DNA from: Nocardioides eburneiflavus
GTDB taxonomy: Bacteria > Actinomycetota > Actinomycetes > Propionibacteriales > Nocardioidaceae
Direction of reading: 5' to 3'
DNA length: 64,000 nucleotides
NCBI RefSeq assembly: GCF_004785795.1
Contig: NZ_SRRO01000001.1
Location: forward strand, 248,001-312,000
Part shown: positions 25,440 to 33,333 of the stretch, in pieces
Position numbering within the stretch: position 1 is the first letter of the stretch
Layout of the letters: every line of letters begins with the position of its first letter
Notes under the pieces: model-generated
The model's database searches: none
What the model saw: the letters and a program-made list of their open reading frames with translations, nothing else
Told to the model about the DNA's origin: nothing
Made by a program: the position numbers and the translations under genes

Positions 25440-26368
25440 CGACGGCGATCGCTGGTCGAGGAGGGACGGAGTCCCGTCACGAGACCCGACGGCAGGTGCG
25501 CCTCGGCCGCCGCGAGGACCCGGAGCATCGCGGACGCGCGGATCGGCAGCAGCCGGCCGTCGGTGACGGCGCGGTCGAGCGTGGCGTGCGCCATCGCGAC
25601 GTAGGACGGCAGCGTCTGCGGTGCGTCGGCGACGAGGTCGGCGACATGGGCACGGACGGTCTCGACGTCGCCGCGGACGATGGGGCCGGTCAGCGCCGCG
25701 TCGCCGTGTGCGAGGGAGTTGTCGAGCGCGGCGGTGAGCAGGGGGCGCAGCGTGGCGGCCGGGTCCTCGGCGCCGGCGGCGGAGAGGATCTCCATGGCCT
25801 CGGCGACGAGGGTGACGAGGTGGTTGGCGCCGTGCGCGAGGCCGGCGTGGTAGAGCGTGCGGCGGTCCTCGGGCACCCACATCGCGCGGCCGCCGAGGTC
25901 GGCGACGAGCGACTCGGCGAGTGCCCGGTCGGCCTCGTCCGCGGTGACGCCGAAGACGCAGCCGGCGAGCCGGGGCAGGTCGACGTCGGTGCCGGTGAAC
26001 GTCATGGCGGGGTGCATCGCGACGGTGCGGGCCCCGACGGCCCGGGCGGGCTCGAGGACGGCCAGGCCGTGGCGGCCGCTCGTGTGGACGACCACCTGGC
26101 CCTCCCGGATCGCACCGCTCGCGGCGAGCATGGTGACGACGTTGGAGAGCATGTCGTCGGGAACGGTGAGCAGCAGGAGGTCGCAGGCCCGTGCCACGTC
26201 GGTGGGCTTCGCGGAGCGTACGCCCGGGAGCAGGGCTGCGATCCGGCCCCGGGAGGCGTCGGACTCGCCCGCGGCGGCGACCACGTCGTGGCCCGCGGCG
26301 CGGAGTGCGGCTGCCAGGACGGCGCCGACGCGGCCTGCTCCGACCACGCCGATGTGGTGCTTCGTCAT
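25436..26368 (-). CDS. Rossmann-fold and DUF2520 protein, possible ketopantoate-reductase-like enzyme
   Basis: A 310-residue protein with an N-terminal dinucleotide-binding site IGVVGAGRVGAVLAAALRAAGH and LLLLTVPDDML, VVVHTSGRHGLAVLEPARAVGARTVAMHPAMTFTG, then a helical DUF2520 domain with YHAGLAHGANHLVTLVAEAM. This resembles the ProC/ketopantoate reductase fold. Being the first gene before panC in a pantothenate operon, it may reduce ketopantoate, but that is inference. GAAGAGG precedes the ATG. The last 13 or so codons (from SGLVTGLRPSS) are encoded by a copy of a dispersed repeat (25450-25487), so the C-terminus is probably a late addition. Confidence 0.85.
   Translation of the reverse strand: MTKHHIGVVGAGRVGAVLAAALRAAGHDVVAAAGESDASRGRIAALLPGVRSAKPTDVARACDLLLLTVPDDMLSNVVTMLAASGAIREGQVVVHTSGRHGLAVLEPARAVGARTVAMHPAMTFTGTDVDLPRLAGCVFGVTADEADRALAESLVADLGGRAMWVPEDRRTLYHAGLAHGANHLVTLVAEAMEILSAAGAEDPAATLRPLLTAALDNSLAHGDAALTGPIVRGDVETVRAHVADLVADAPQTLPSYVAMAHATLDRAVTDGRLLPIRASAMLRVLAAAEAHLPSGLVTGLRPSSTSDRRR
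25450..25487 (-). repeat. Dispersed stem-containing repeat inside a gene end
   Basis: On the minus strand GGTCTCGTGACGGGACTCC continues to CTCCTCGACCAGCG. It matches the copy at 44278-44317 in both flanks, while the inner stem differs but still pairs (GGGAC with GTCCC here, GTCGC with GCGAC there). Confidence 0.55.
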
Positions 26369-26493
26369 GTCGACCTCTTCGTTTCAGTCCCTCGCGGGTA
26401 CCGATCTACTGCGATCAACATCGAGCGTACGCCTGCGGATTCCGCGGGGTAACCCGCCGCGGGCGTGACGCACGCCACTTCCCGCCGTCGTGG

Positions 26494-27444
26494 TCAGGCG
26501 CGCAGGTGCAGCCTGGCGTGGTCGGGGTCGTCCACCACGAACGGCCGGGGCGCGCGGGGCAGCCAGGTGTGGGTGACGTGGTCGACCACGTGGACGCCCT
26601 CGGGCGACGTGATCTCCACGACCCCCTCGGGGACCTCACCGCTGTGCAGCGCGTTCCAGACCAGCCACTCGCGGCGCTTGCGCCGGTTGCGGATCGACGT
26701 GGCGAACGACTCCGGGTTGGTCCAGTGGGCGAACTCGTCGCCGTCGAGCCACTTGAGCTCCACGCACAGCCCCTGCGGCAGCGCGAACATCTCGATGCGC
26801 TCGGGAGTCGTACGGATCTCCCACTCCGGCGCCTTGGTGTAGACGTAGTCGGGGCTCATCGGGAAGCCCCACTCCTCGATGTTGCGCAGGCCCAGGTCGA
26901 GGAAGGCCCTGCGGTCCGACTCGATGTAGAGCCCGTGGCGCGGGAAGCGGATGACGGCCTCGGCCATCCCGACCTGCCACGAGAGGTCGGCCATCGACAC
27001 CTCGCCCTCGGTGGTGAGGACCATGTCGCCGTCCCACTTCCACGAGTAGCGGGTGCGGACGTGGGAGAAGCACCAGTTGTAGAAGTAGGCCAGGGAGTGC
27101 ACGGACCGCTCGTTGACCGCGAGGTGCTCGGCGCCGGCGCGGGCGACCTGGAAGGGGTACGCCTTCAGCGTGAACCGCTCCGACAGCCCGTGCTCGGCTG
27201 CGACGCGCAGCGCCTCCTCGCCGGTGCCGTCGTCGGAGCCGTTGTCGACCAGCAGCACATGGTCGCAGGCGCGCAGCAGCGGCGGCAGGACGAACCGCAG
27301 GCCGGGAGCCTCGTTCTTGACCCGCAGCACGGCCGTCGCGCCGCGGCGCAGGCCGCCGGGCTGGTTCCAGGGCCAGACGATGTCGAAGTCCTCGTGGCCC
27401 TCGAGGTTGGTGAGGCCGTGACCGGAGCCGATCGGGATCGTCAC
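26494..27444 (-). CDS. Glycosyltransferase family 2-like protein
   Basis: A 316-residue protein with a GT-A-type fold: ATAVLRVKNEAPGLRFVLPPLL at the start of the fold, DHVLLVDNGSDDGTGEEALRVA (typical of family 2), YSWKWDGDMVLT with a WDGD motif in place of DxD, and an acidic acceptor region around IEEWGFPMSPDYVYTK. It has no membrane helices. GTG 27444 overlaps the stop of the sulfotransferase gene (GTGA), so the two act in one unit, perhaps building a sulfated glycan or glycolipid; the acceptor is unknown. Confidence 0.8.
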   Translation of the reverse strand: MTIPIGSGHGLTNLEGHEDFDIVWPWNQPGGLRRGATAVLRVKNEAPGLRFVLPPLLRACDHVLLVDNGSDDGTGEEALRVAAEHGLSERFTLKAYPFQVARAGAEHLAVNERSVHSLAYFYNWCFSHVRTRYSWKWDGDMVLTTEGEVSMADLSWQVGMAEAVIRFPRHGLYIESDRRAFLDLGLRNIEEWGFPMSPDYVYTKAPEWEIRTTPERIEMFALPQGLCVELKWLDGDEFAHWTNPESFATSIRNRRKRREWLVWNALHSGEVPEGVVEITSPEGVHVVDHVTHTWLPRAPRPFVVDDPDHARLHLRA

Positions 27445-28532
27445 GGCTCGTCCCGCTCGCGGCCGAGCGCCTTGCGCACGCCCCGGCGTACGGAGGGCGG
27501 GATCGCGGCGCGTACGTCGTGGGGCACGCGGTCGGCGAGGGACCGCGAGGCGTCGGCGGCCTCGGCCCGCGCGCGGCGACGCGCCTGGTGGCGGGCGTGC
27601 TCGGCGGTCGAGCGGCTGATCGCCGCCGCCTCCTCGTAGAGGTCGACGTACTCCGCGCGGAGCTCGTCGAAGGTCCCGTGCGCCGCCGGGGTGTCGCCGC
27701 CCTCGTCGGCCAGCTTGTTGAGCTCGTCCCACGTGGCGCCGGTGAGCTCGTGGAGCCGCCGGGGCAGCCCGAGGTCGTCGAGGGTGGAGGTGACCCGGCG
27801 CAGGTGCGGGTCGATGAAGCGGTGCACCTCGCGGATCTGGTCGCTGCGGGTGTGGATGATCGTCTGGAGGTCGAGGGCGTGGCCGAGCGCCGTGGTGGTC
27901 TTGACCCAGTCGGTGAGCAGGTCCTCGTAGCGGACGAAGACCCGTCCCCCGTCACCTTCCGCGGGCCGGGTGGCGCGCTCGGTGTGCAGCAGCATGTTGA
28001 CCCAGCTGGCCGCGAGGTGGGCCGACCCGAGCTTGTTGGCGTAGTACTTCTGCTTCGAGCCGACGACCTCGGCCGGCGGGCGCAGCATCGTGGCGAAGAC
28101 CGGCGTGGCGCCCGTACGGATCGCGGCGACGCGCCAGAGTCCGAGGAACCAGCTCAGCCTCGGGTCCTTGATGACGAGCTCGGGGTGCTCGGCGAAGTGC
28201 GGCTCCAGCCACTCGCTGACCCTGATGCGGGCGGGCTCGCGGGTGCAGATGCGGCCCGTGTCGAACCACGCCTCGGGACGGCTGTCGCTGACCTGGACCA
28301 AGGCCTCGGCGAGCCACTCGTCGTGCACGTCGACGACCCACTGCGGCTCACTGAAGCCGCGGGGGTTGGAGTCGTCCGGCGGCACCTCCGGCAGCGGGAC
28401 GTGCATGCCGAGCCGCGACACGATGCCCGCGAGGGTGCTGGTGCCGCTGCGGCCGGCGCCGGCGACGAAGAGCACCTTGCGCGGCACTCCGTCGGGGTTC
28501 ATCTCGTCGATGGCTCTCGGCTGCTCGGTCAC
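27441..28532 (-). CDS. Sulfotransferase family protein
   Basis: A 363-residue PAPS-dependent sulfotransferase-like protein. KVLFVAGAGRSGTSTLAGIV near 19-38 holds the 5'-phosphosulfate-binding loop, and VIKDPRLSWFLGLWR with ATMLRPPAEVVGSKQKYY near 145-165 gives the 3'-phosphate site (arginine and serine). FVRYEDLLTDW is the usual late motif. An arginine-rich C-terminal tail may bind acidic partners. TAGGCT lies 7 bases before the GTG at 28532, so the transcript is probably leaderless. It is divergent from another family 2 glycosyltransferase. Confidence 0.85.
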   Translation of the reverse strand: MTEQPRAIDEMNPDGVPRKVLFVAGAGRSGTSTLAGIVSRLGMHVPLPEVPPDDSNPRGFSEPQWVVDVHDEWLAEALVQVSDSRPEAWFDTGRICTREPARIRVSEWLEPHFAEHPELVIKDPRLSWFLGLWRVAAIRTGATPVFATMLRPPAEVVGSKQKYYANKLGSAHLAASWVNMLLHTERATRPAEGDGGRVFVRYEDLLTDWVKTTTALGHALDLQTIIHTRSDQIREVHRFIDPHLRRVTSTLDDLGLPRRLHELTGATWDELNKLADEGGDTPAAHGTFDELRAEYVDLYEEAAAISRSTAEHARHQARRRARAEAADASRSLADRVPHDVRAAIPPSVRRGVRKALGRERDEP

Positions 28533-28539
28533 GGCGGGC

Positions 28540-28570
28540 AGCCTACCGGCGAGCGTTCATGTCCTAGGGT
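28540..28570. promoter_or_regulatory. Back-to-back leaderless -10 boxes
   Basis: TAGGCT on the minus strand (28545-28540) is 7 bases before the sulfotransferase GTG. TAGGGT on the plus strand (28565-28570) is 8 bases before the glycosyltransferase ATG at 28579. Only 46 bases separate the two starts. Confidence 0.5.
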
Positions 28571-28578
28571 CCCGCCGT

Positions 28579-29691
28579 ATGAGACGCCTCCTCCGTCGCG
28601 CTCCCCTCGTCGGTGTCGTCATCCCCGCGTGGGGGGTCGAGGACTACCTCGACGACTGCGTCCGCTCGCTCCTCGCCCAGACGCACCGCCGCTGGGAGGC
28701 GGTGATCGTCGACGACGGCGCCACCGACCGGACCGGCGAGGTCGCCGACGACTGGGCGCGGCGCGACAACCGGATCAGCGTCGTGCACTCCGTCAACGGC
28801 GGTCTCGGCGCCGCCCGCAATCTCGGCACCTCCCACGTGCGCGGCGACTACCTCGCGTTCCTCGACTCCGACGACGTGCTGCCCCCGACGGCGTACGCCG
28901 ACCTGGTGGGCGCGCTCGAGGAGTCGGGCTCCGACTTCGCGACCGGCTCGATCGTGCGCTGGGAGGGCGACGCGCTGGTCGAGCCGCCCTGGATGCGCCG
29001 GCTGCACCGCCCGCTGCGCGGCGCGCGGGTGGAGGACCGGCCGGAGATCCTCGGCGATGTCTTCGCGTGGAACAAGGTGTGGCGCCGCTCCGCCTGGGAC
29101 GGCGCCGGGCTCGCGTGGCCCGAAGGCGTCCGCTACGAGGACCAGCCGACCACGACCCGGGCCTTCCTCGGCCAGAGGTTCGACGTCCTCGACGAGGTCG
29201 TCTACCGCTGGCGGATCCGCGAGGGCTCGATCACCCAGACCCGGGCGGCCTCCGTGCGTGATCTCGCGGACCGCTGGGAGACCAAGCGGATGTCGCTCGC
29301 GGCCGTGCGGGCGCACGGCTCCGCCGAGGTCGAGGAGGTGTTCGTCGACCGGGTGCTCGCCGGCGACCTGTGGCGCTACTTCCTGCTGGTGCCGGGGTGC
29401 ACGCCCGAGTGGTGGCGGCTGCTGCGCTCCGGCGTGCTGGAGCTGTGGGGCCAGCGCTCGTTGGTGCACAGCGGGCTGCCACCGGTGCACCGGCTCGCGG
29501 GCTGGCTCGTCGAGCAGGACCGTCGCACCGAGGTCGCCTCGCTCATGGAGTGGGTCGCCACCCTCGAGGGCCCGGCGCCCCGCGTCCAGGACGTCCAGAC
29601 GGGCGCGTGGCGGCTGTCGGTGCCCCACGCGGTGCTCGACGAGACCACCGTGGCCCCGGAGGCACTGGCGCTCCGGGACCACGAGGTGTGA
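28579..29691 (+). CDS. Glycosyltransferase family 2 protein
   Basis: A 370-residue GT-A glycosyltransferase. VGVVIPAWGVEDYLDDCVRSLLAQTHRRWEAVIVDDGATDRTG and GGLGAARNLGTSHVRGDYLAFLDSDDVLPP give the family 2 nucleotide-sugar site, with the DSDD metal motif near 95. YEDQPTTTRAFL is the acceptor-side acidic motif. The C-terminal 150 residues are helical and unassigned; related proteins of teichoic-acid or capsule pathways have a similar layout. No membrane helix. It probably belongs with the divergent sulfotransferase/glycosyltransferase pair in one surface-glycan function, but the product is unknown. Confidence 0.87.
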   Translation: MRRLLRRAPLVGVVIPAWGVEDYLDDCVRSLLAQTHRRWEAVIVDDGATDRTGEVADDWARRDNRISVVHSVNGGLGAARNLGTSHVRGDYLAFLDSDDVLPPTAYADLVGALEESGSDFATGSIVRWEGDALVEPPWMRRLHRPLRGARVEDRPEILGDVFAWNKVWRRSAWDGAGLAWPEGVRYEDQPTTTRAFLGQRFDVLDEVVYRWRIREGSITQTRAASVRDLADRWETKRMSLAAVRAHGSAEVEEVFVDRVLAGDLWRYFLLVPGCTPEWWRLLRSGVLELWGQRSLVHSGLPPVHRLAGWLVEQDRRTEVASLMEWVATLEGPAPRVQDVQTGAWRLSVPHAVLDETTVAPEALALRDHEV

Positions 29692-29696
29692 CGAGC

Positions 29697-29725
29697 AGTC
29701 GCGACCGACGCAGGAGGTCGCGACT
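29697..29725. terminator. Hairpin between convergent genes
   Basis: AGTCGCGACC (29697-29706) and GGTCGCGACT (29716-29725) are perfect 10-base arms with a 9-base loop, between the glycosyltransferase stop and the binding-protein stop at 29746. Confidence 0.65.
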
Positions 29726-29745
29726 CGGCGTGCCGAAACCCGTGA

Positions 29746-30687
29746 CTAGATGAGGCCCTCGGACTCGAGGAACTCCCGGGCGACGTCGGCCGGCTGCTCG
29801 CGGTCGATCTGGACGCTGACGAGCAGCTGCCCGAGCGTGTCGTTGTCGAGCGCGGCCATCAGGTCGTTGAGCGGGCCCTCGACGTCGGGGTTGTCGGCGA
29901 GGAACTCGGTCGACACCGCCGGGATGAGGTTCTGGGCGGGCTGGATGCCGAGGTCGTCCTCGAGCAGGAGCAGGCCCTGCTCCTCCAGCGTCCCGTCGAG
30001 CGTGCTGGTCTGGCCGAGCTGGGCCTCTCCGTCGAGGACCGCCTGGAACGTCTCGGTGGACGCGTAGCCCAGCGGCTCGAGGGTGACGTCGATGCCGTAG
30101 GTGTCGACGAGGCCCTTCTCGCAGTCGGTGCGGCCCTTGCAGTCGGGTGCGGCCGCGAGCGTGACGGACTGGCCCTCGAGGTCGGAGAGCTTGGTGACGC
30201 CCTCGGCGTCGGAGAGCGCCTGGGTGGTGAAGTACCCGTTGGCGGAGAACGCCTCGGAGGGCTCGAGCAGGGTGATGCCCTTCTCCTCGAGCAGGTCGGC
30301 GCCGGCGTCGATGGTCTCCTGGGCGTCGCTGGTCGACAGCGGCTCGGCGTCGGGGCCGTTGGCGTCGGTGTTGAGCTGGTCGACGATGCCGGCGACGTAC
30401 TCCGGGGCGATCTGGACCGCGTCGGGCATCTCGTTGAGGTAGACGGGACGGGTGTCGACGAGGCGGGTCTCGACCTCGTAGCCCTGGGCCTCGAGGACCT
30501 GCTGGTACATCGCGGTGACGAGGGCGGCCTCGTCGAAGGCCTGGGAGCCGATGACGACGGAGGTGCCCTCGCCCGAGCCCGAGGTGGGCTCGTCGTTCTC
30601 GGCCGCGAGGTCGTCGCCGGCGCAGCCGGCCAGCAGGGCGGTGAGGGCCAGCCCGGTCACCGCCAGCAGCGGACGTCGTACGTGCAT
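29746..30687 (-). CDS. Glycine betaine/osmoprotectant ABC transporter substrate-binding lipoprotein
   Basis: A 313-residue lipoprotein. The signal peptide ends in the lipobox LLAGC near residue 21, followed by an acidic Ser/Gly linker and an OpuAC/ProX-type domain: VVIGSQAFDEAALVTAMYQQVLEAQGYEVE, RPVYLNEMPDAVQIAPEYVAGIVDQL, and the late LGQTSTLDGTLEEQGLLLLEDDLGIQPAQN. The family binds choline, betaine or similar quaternary amines. ATG 30687 has AGAAGG upstream. Two permeases follow the same direction upstream and a divergent ATPase completes the importer. Confidence 0.9.
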   Translation of the reverse strand: MHVRRPLLAVTGLALTALLAGCAGDDLAAENDEPTSGSGEGTSVVIGSQAFDEAALVTAMYQQVLEAQGYEVETRLVDTRPVYLNEMPDAVQIAPEYVAGIVDQLNTDANGPDAEPLSTSDAQETIDAGADLLEEKGITLLEPSEAFSANGYFTTQALSDAEGVTKLSDLEGQSVTLAAAPDCKGRTDCEKGLVDTYGIDVTLEPLGYASTETFQAVLDGEAQLGQTSTLDGTLEEQGLLLLEDDLGIQPAQNLIPAVSTEFLADNPDVEGPLNDLMAALDNDTLGQLLVSVQIDREQPADVAREFLESEGLI

Positions 30688-30751
30688 GAGTGTCAACCTT
30701 CTGTGTCCCGCGGCCGTGGCCGCGCGTGTCCGGTGATGCGAGCGGGTCCGC

Positions 30752-31510
30752 TCAGCTCCCGGTGGGAGCCTCCTCCACCGTAGCCGGGGCCGCCGACAGC
30801 GACTCCCCACCACGGGGTGACGGCGCGCTCGGCATGGGGTCGACCGCTCGCTGCACCGCGGCCGCGGCGACCTCGAGCAAGAGCGCCACGAGCGCCACGA
30901 CCACCGCCCCGGCCATGCCCTGGGCGTAGTCGTTGCGGGCGAAGCCCTCGGTGATGATGCGCCCCAGCCCGGGCCCGGCCACGAGCGCGGCGATGGTGGC
31001 GGTCGCCCACACCTGCACCAGCGCGAGGCGTACGCCGGAGGCCACCACCGGCAGCGCGAGCGGCAGCTCCACGCGCCAGAAGCGCTGCGAGCGCGACATC
31101 CCCATGCCGTCGGCGGCCTCCTGCACGTCCGAGGGCACCTCGCGCATCCCGACGTAGCCGTTGGTGATGAGCGGGGGCAGCGCGAAGAGGACGAGGGCGA
31201 TCAGCGTCGCGAGGCCGGCACGGCCGTACGGACCGAAGTCGCCCGAGCCGGGCCAGTCCGCCGCCACCAGCAGGGCCAGCAGCGCGAAGGTCGGGACGGC
31301 ACGGCCCACGTTGGACACGTTGACGGCGAGGAAGCCGCCGCGCCCGAGGTGACCGAGCCACAGGGCGAGCGGCAGCCCGAGCAGCATGGCCGCGGCGAGC
31401 GCGGTCGCGGTGAGCAGCAGCTGCTCGAGCAGCCTCGCGACGAGGCCACCGGCGCCGGTCCAGCTGTCGGCGTCGAGCAGGTACTGCCAGGTCTCGGCGA
31501 ACAGCTCCAT
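30752..31510 (-). CDS. Osmoprotectant ABC transporter permease (first of two)
   Basis: A 252-residue BPD-transporter permease with five to six predicted helices. The EAA-type loop that meets the ATPase is REVPSDVQEAADGMGMSRSQRFWRVELPLALPVVASGVRLAL near 125-165, and NVGRAVPTFALLALL is typical of OpuBB/ProW-like subunits. Its ATG shares one base with the stop of the other permease (TGATG). The last 30 residues are Pro/Ser-rich and outside the family core. It works with the permease at 31510-32208, the lipoprotein and the ATPase at 32212. Confidence 0.9.
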   Translation of the reverse strand: MELFAETWQYLLDADSWTGAGGLVARLLEQLLLTATALAAAMLLGLPLALWLGHLGRGGFLAVNVSNVGRAVPTFALLALLVAADWPGSGDFGPYGRAGLATLIALVLFALPPLITNGYVGMREVPSDVQEAADGMGMSRSQRFWRVELPLALPVVASGVRLALVQVWATATIAALVAGPGLGRIITEGFARNDYAQGMAGAVVVALVALLLEVAAAAVQRAVDPMPSAPSPRGGESLSAAPATVEEAPTGS

Positions 31511-32208
31511 CAGCGCAGCCCCGCCGTCCACGGGGTCAGGACCCGTTGCAGCACGACCAGGATGACGTCGAGCGCCACTGCCAGCACCACGCACAGCACG
31601 GCGGCGGTCATCAGCTCGGCGCGGAAGTCCCGCTGCACGCCGTGGGCGATGAGGTCGCCGAGGCCGCCGTACGCCACCAGCGTCCCGACGGTCGTGAGGG
31701 CGATCGTCGACACCGCGGCGACCCGGAGGCCCGCCATCGCCACGGGCAGCGCGAGGGGCATCTCGATGCGGGTCAGCATCCGCGCCCGTCCGTAGCCCAG
31801 CCCGGTGGCCGCCTCGCGCACCTCGTCGGGCACCGAGCGGAGTCCGTCGAGGAGCGCGCGGACCAGGATCGTCAGGGCGTACAGCCCGAGGCCGATCACC
31901 ACTGTCGCCGCCGAGAGGCCGGTGAACGGGACGAGGAGCGGCAGCAGCGCCAGCGACGGCACGGTGTAGACGCCGGTGCTGAAGCCAAGGACCGCGGACT
32001 CCAGGCGCGGCACCCGGCGGGCCACGAGCGCGAGCGGGAGGGCGATGGCGAGCCCGAGGGCCAGCGCGGCCAGCGTGATGAGGACGTGCTCGACGAGCGC
32101 GTCGGTGATCTGCTCGTGCCGGTCCTCGACGTACTGCCAGCAGAACCACTCGTTGACGAACCGGCTGTAACAGCTCGGCCCGGTGTCCGCAGCGGCAAGT
32201 AGGGTCAC
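31510..32208 (-). CDS. Osmoprotectant ABC transporter permease (second of two)
   Basis: A 232-residue permease like OpuBD. TDALVEHVLITLAALALGLAIALPLALVARR is the first long helix region, TVPSLALLPLL the usual opening motif, and SVPDEVREAATGLGYGRARMLTRIEMPLALPVAMAGLRVA the EAA loop. GTG 32208 is the only start that keeps the N-terminal helix; TAGCGT lies 7 bases before it on the minus strand. The start codon is 3 bases from the ATG of the divergent ATPase gene, so both promoters lie inside coding DNA of the partner. The Trp/Cys-rich N-terminal segment is probably periplasmic. Confidence 0.9.
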   Translation of the reverse strand: MTLLAAADTGPSCYSRFVNEWFCWQYVEDRHEQITDALVEHVLITLAALALGLAIALPLALVARRVPRLESAVLGFSTGVYTVPSLALLPLLVPFTGLSAATVVIGLGLYALTILVRALLDGLRSVPDEVREAATGLGYGRARMLTRIEMPLALPVAMAGLRVAAVSTIALTTVGTLVAYGGLGDLIAHGVQRDFRAELMTAAVLCVVLAVALDVILVVLQRVLTPWTAGLR

Positions 32209-32221
32209 CGCATGGACGCTA
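32200..32221. promoter_or_regulatory. Interlocked divergent leaderless promoters
   Basis: Plus strand TAGGGT (32200-32205) is 6 bases before the ATG at 32212 and lies within codons 2-4 of the minus-strand permease. Minus strand TAGCGT (32221-32216) is 7 bases before the GTG at 32208 and lies within codons 2-4 of the plus-strand ATPase. Polymerase cannot occupy both at once. Confidence 0.55.
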
Positions 32222-33228
32222 CCGCCTCGTCGGCGAGCACGACCTCACCCGAGTCGGCGGGCGCCGACAGCATGATCCGGCTCGAGGGGGTCGGCAAGAC
32301 CTACCCCGACGGGACTGTGGCGGTCCACGAGCTCGACCTCGACGTCGCGCGCGGCGAGATGGTCTGCCTCGTCGGTCCGTCGGGCTGCGGCAAGTCCACG
32401 ACGCTGAAGATGATCAACCGGCTGATCGAGCCGACGACCGGCCGGATCTGGCTCGACGGCCAGGACGTCACCGACGTCGACCCGGTGGAGCTGCGCCGCG
32501 GCATCGGCTACGTCATCCAGCAGATCGGGCTGTTCCCCCACCAGCGCATCGAGCAGAACGTGATGACCGTGCCGCTGCTCTACGGCGAGTCGAAGGCCAC
32601 TGCCCGCGAGCGCGCCCACGAGCTGCTGGCCACGGTCGGCCTCGACCCCGAGCAGTACGCCCGCCGCTACCCCCACGAGCTCTCCGGCGGTCAACGCCAG
32701 CGCGTCGGCGTGGCACGCGCGCTCGCCGCCAACCCGCCCGTGCTGCTGATGGACGAGCCGTTCGGCGCCGTCGACCCCGTGGTGCGCGGGCGCCTCCAGG
32801 ACGAGTTCCGCCGACTCCAGGCCGAGCTCGGCAAGACCGTGGTGCTCGTGACGCACGACATCGACGAGGCGATCCGGATGGGCGACCGGGTGGCCGTGTT
32901 CGCCGCCGGCGGCCGCCTCGCCCAGTACGCCACCCCGGGCGAGCTGCTCGCCCGTCCCGCCGATGAGCAGGTGGCCGACTTCGTGGGCTCGGGCGGCCTG
33001 CGCACGCTCACCGTGACGCGGCTGCGCGAGGAGCACCTCGAGCCGCTCGACGGCGTCTCGACCGGCGACCTGGGCGCGGCGATCGACATCGACTCCTCGC
33101 TCGAGGACGCGCTCGCCGCGATGCTGCGCGATGACAAGCCGATGGTCGGCGTGCGCCGCGGACCGACCTTCCTCGGCGTGCTCACGCCCGCCGGGGTGCA
33201 CCGGGCGCTGCGGGAGTCGCTGCGCTGA
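32212..33228 (+). CDS. Osmoprotectant ABC transporter ATP-binding protein
   Basis: A 338-residue ATPase of the OpuA/OpuB branch. Walker A is GPSGCGKST near 54-62, the Q-loop is in YVIQQIGLFPHQ, the signature is LSGGQRQRVG, Walker B is VLLMDEPFGAVD, and the H-loop is VTHDIDEAI. A single CBS-like segment (IDSSLEDALAAMLRDDKPMVGVRR, then FLGVLTPAGVHRAL) ends the protein; in OpuA paired CBS domains sense ionic strength. The first 20 residues are a Ser/Thr/Ala tail not found in most relatives. It starts 3 bases from the divergent permease gene, which makes joint control likely. Confidence 0.92.
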   Translation: MDATASSASTTSPESAGADSMIRLEGVGKTYPDGTVAVHELDLDVARGEMVCLVGPSGCGKSTTLKMINRLIEPTTGRIWLDGQDVTDVDPVELRRGIGYVIQQIGLFPHQRIEQNVMTVPLLYGESKATARERAHELLATVGLDPEQYARRYPHELSGGQRQRVGVARALAANPPVLLMDEPFGAVDPVVRGRLQDEFRRLQAELGKTVVLVTHDIDEAIRMGDRVAVFAAGGRLAQYATPGELLARPADEQVADFVGSGGLRTLTVTRLREEHLEPLDGVSTGDLGAAIDIDSSLEDALAAMLRDDKPMVGVRRGPTFLGVLTPAGVHRALRESLR

Positions 33229-33256
33229 GGCTCCGCGACCCCTCGGCGGCCCCTTG

Positions 33257-33309
33257 GCGGCAACCACCGGCCACCCGGTGGTTGCCGCGCTTCTGACCCG
33301 TTGCAACGG
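33257..33309. repeat. Composite element: 14-bp-stem hairpin plus CCGTTGCAACGG palindrome (copy 1)
   Basis: GCGGCAACCACCGG and CCGGTGGTTGCCGC (33257-33270, 33275-33288) form a perfect stem with a CCAC loop. The 12-base palindrome CCGTTGCAACGG follows at 33298-33309. The same two parts with the same 14-base gap after GGTGGTT recur inverted at 56527-56577. It lies between convergent gene ends and can terminate both. Confidence 0.7.
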
Positions 33310-33333
33310 ACAGTAAGCGCACGAAAGGGACTG

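Noticed and set aside
33298..33309. CCGTTGCAACGG as a simple terminator
   Set aside because: It has no loop and no T-run; its conserved distance to the neighbouring hairpin points to a different role.
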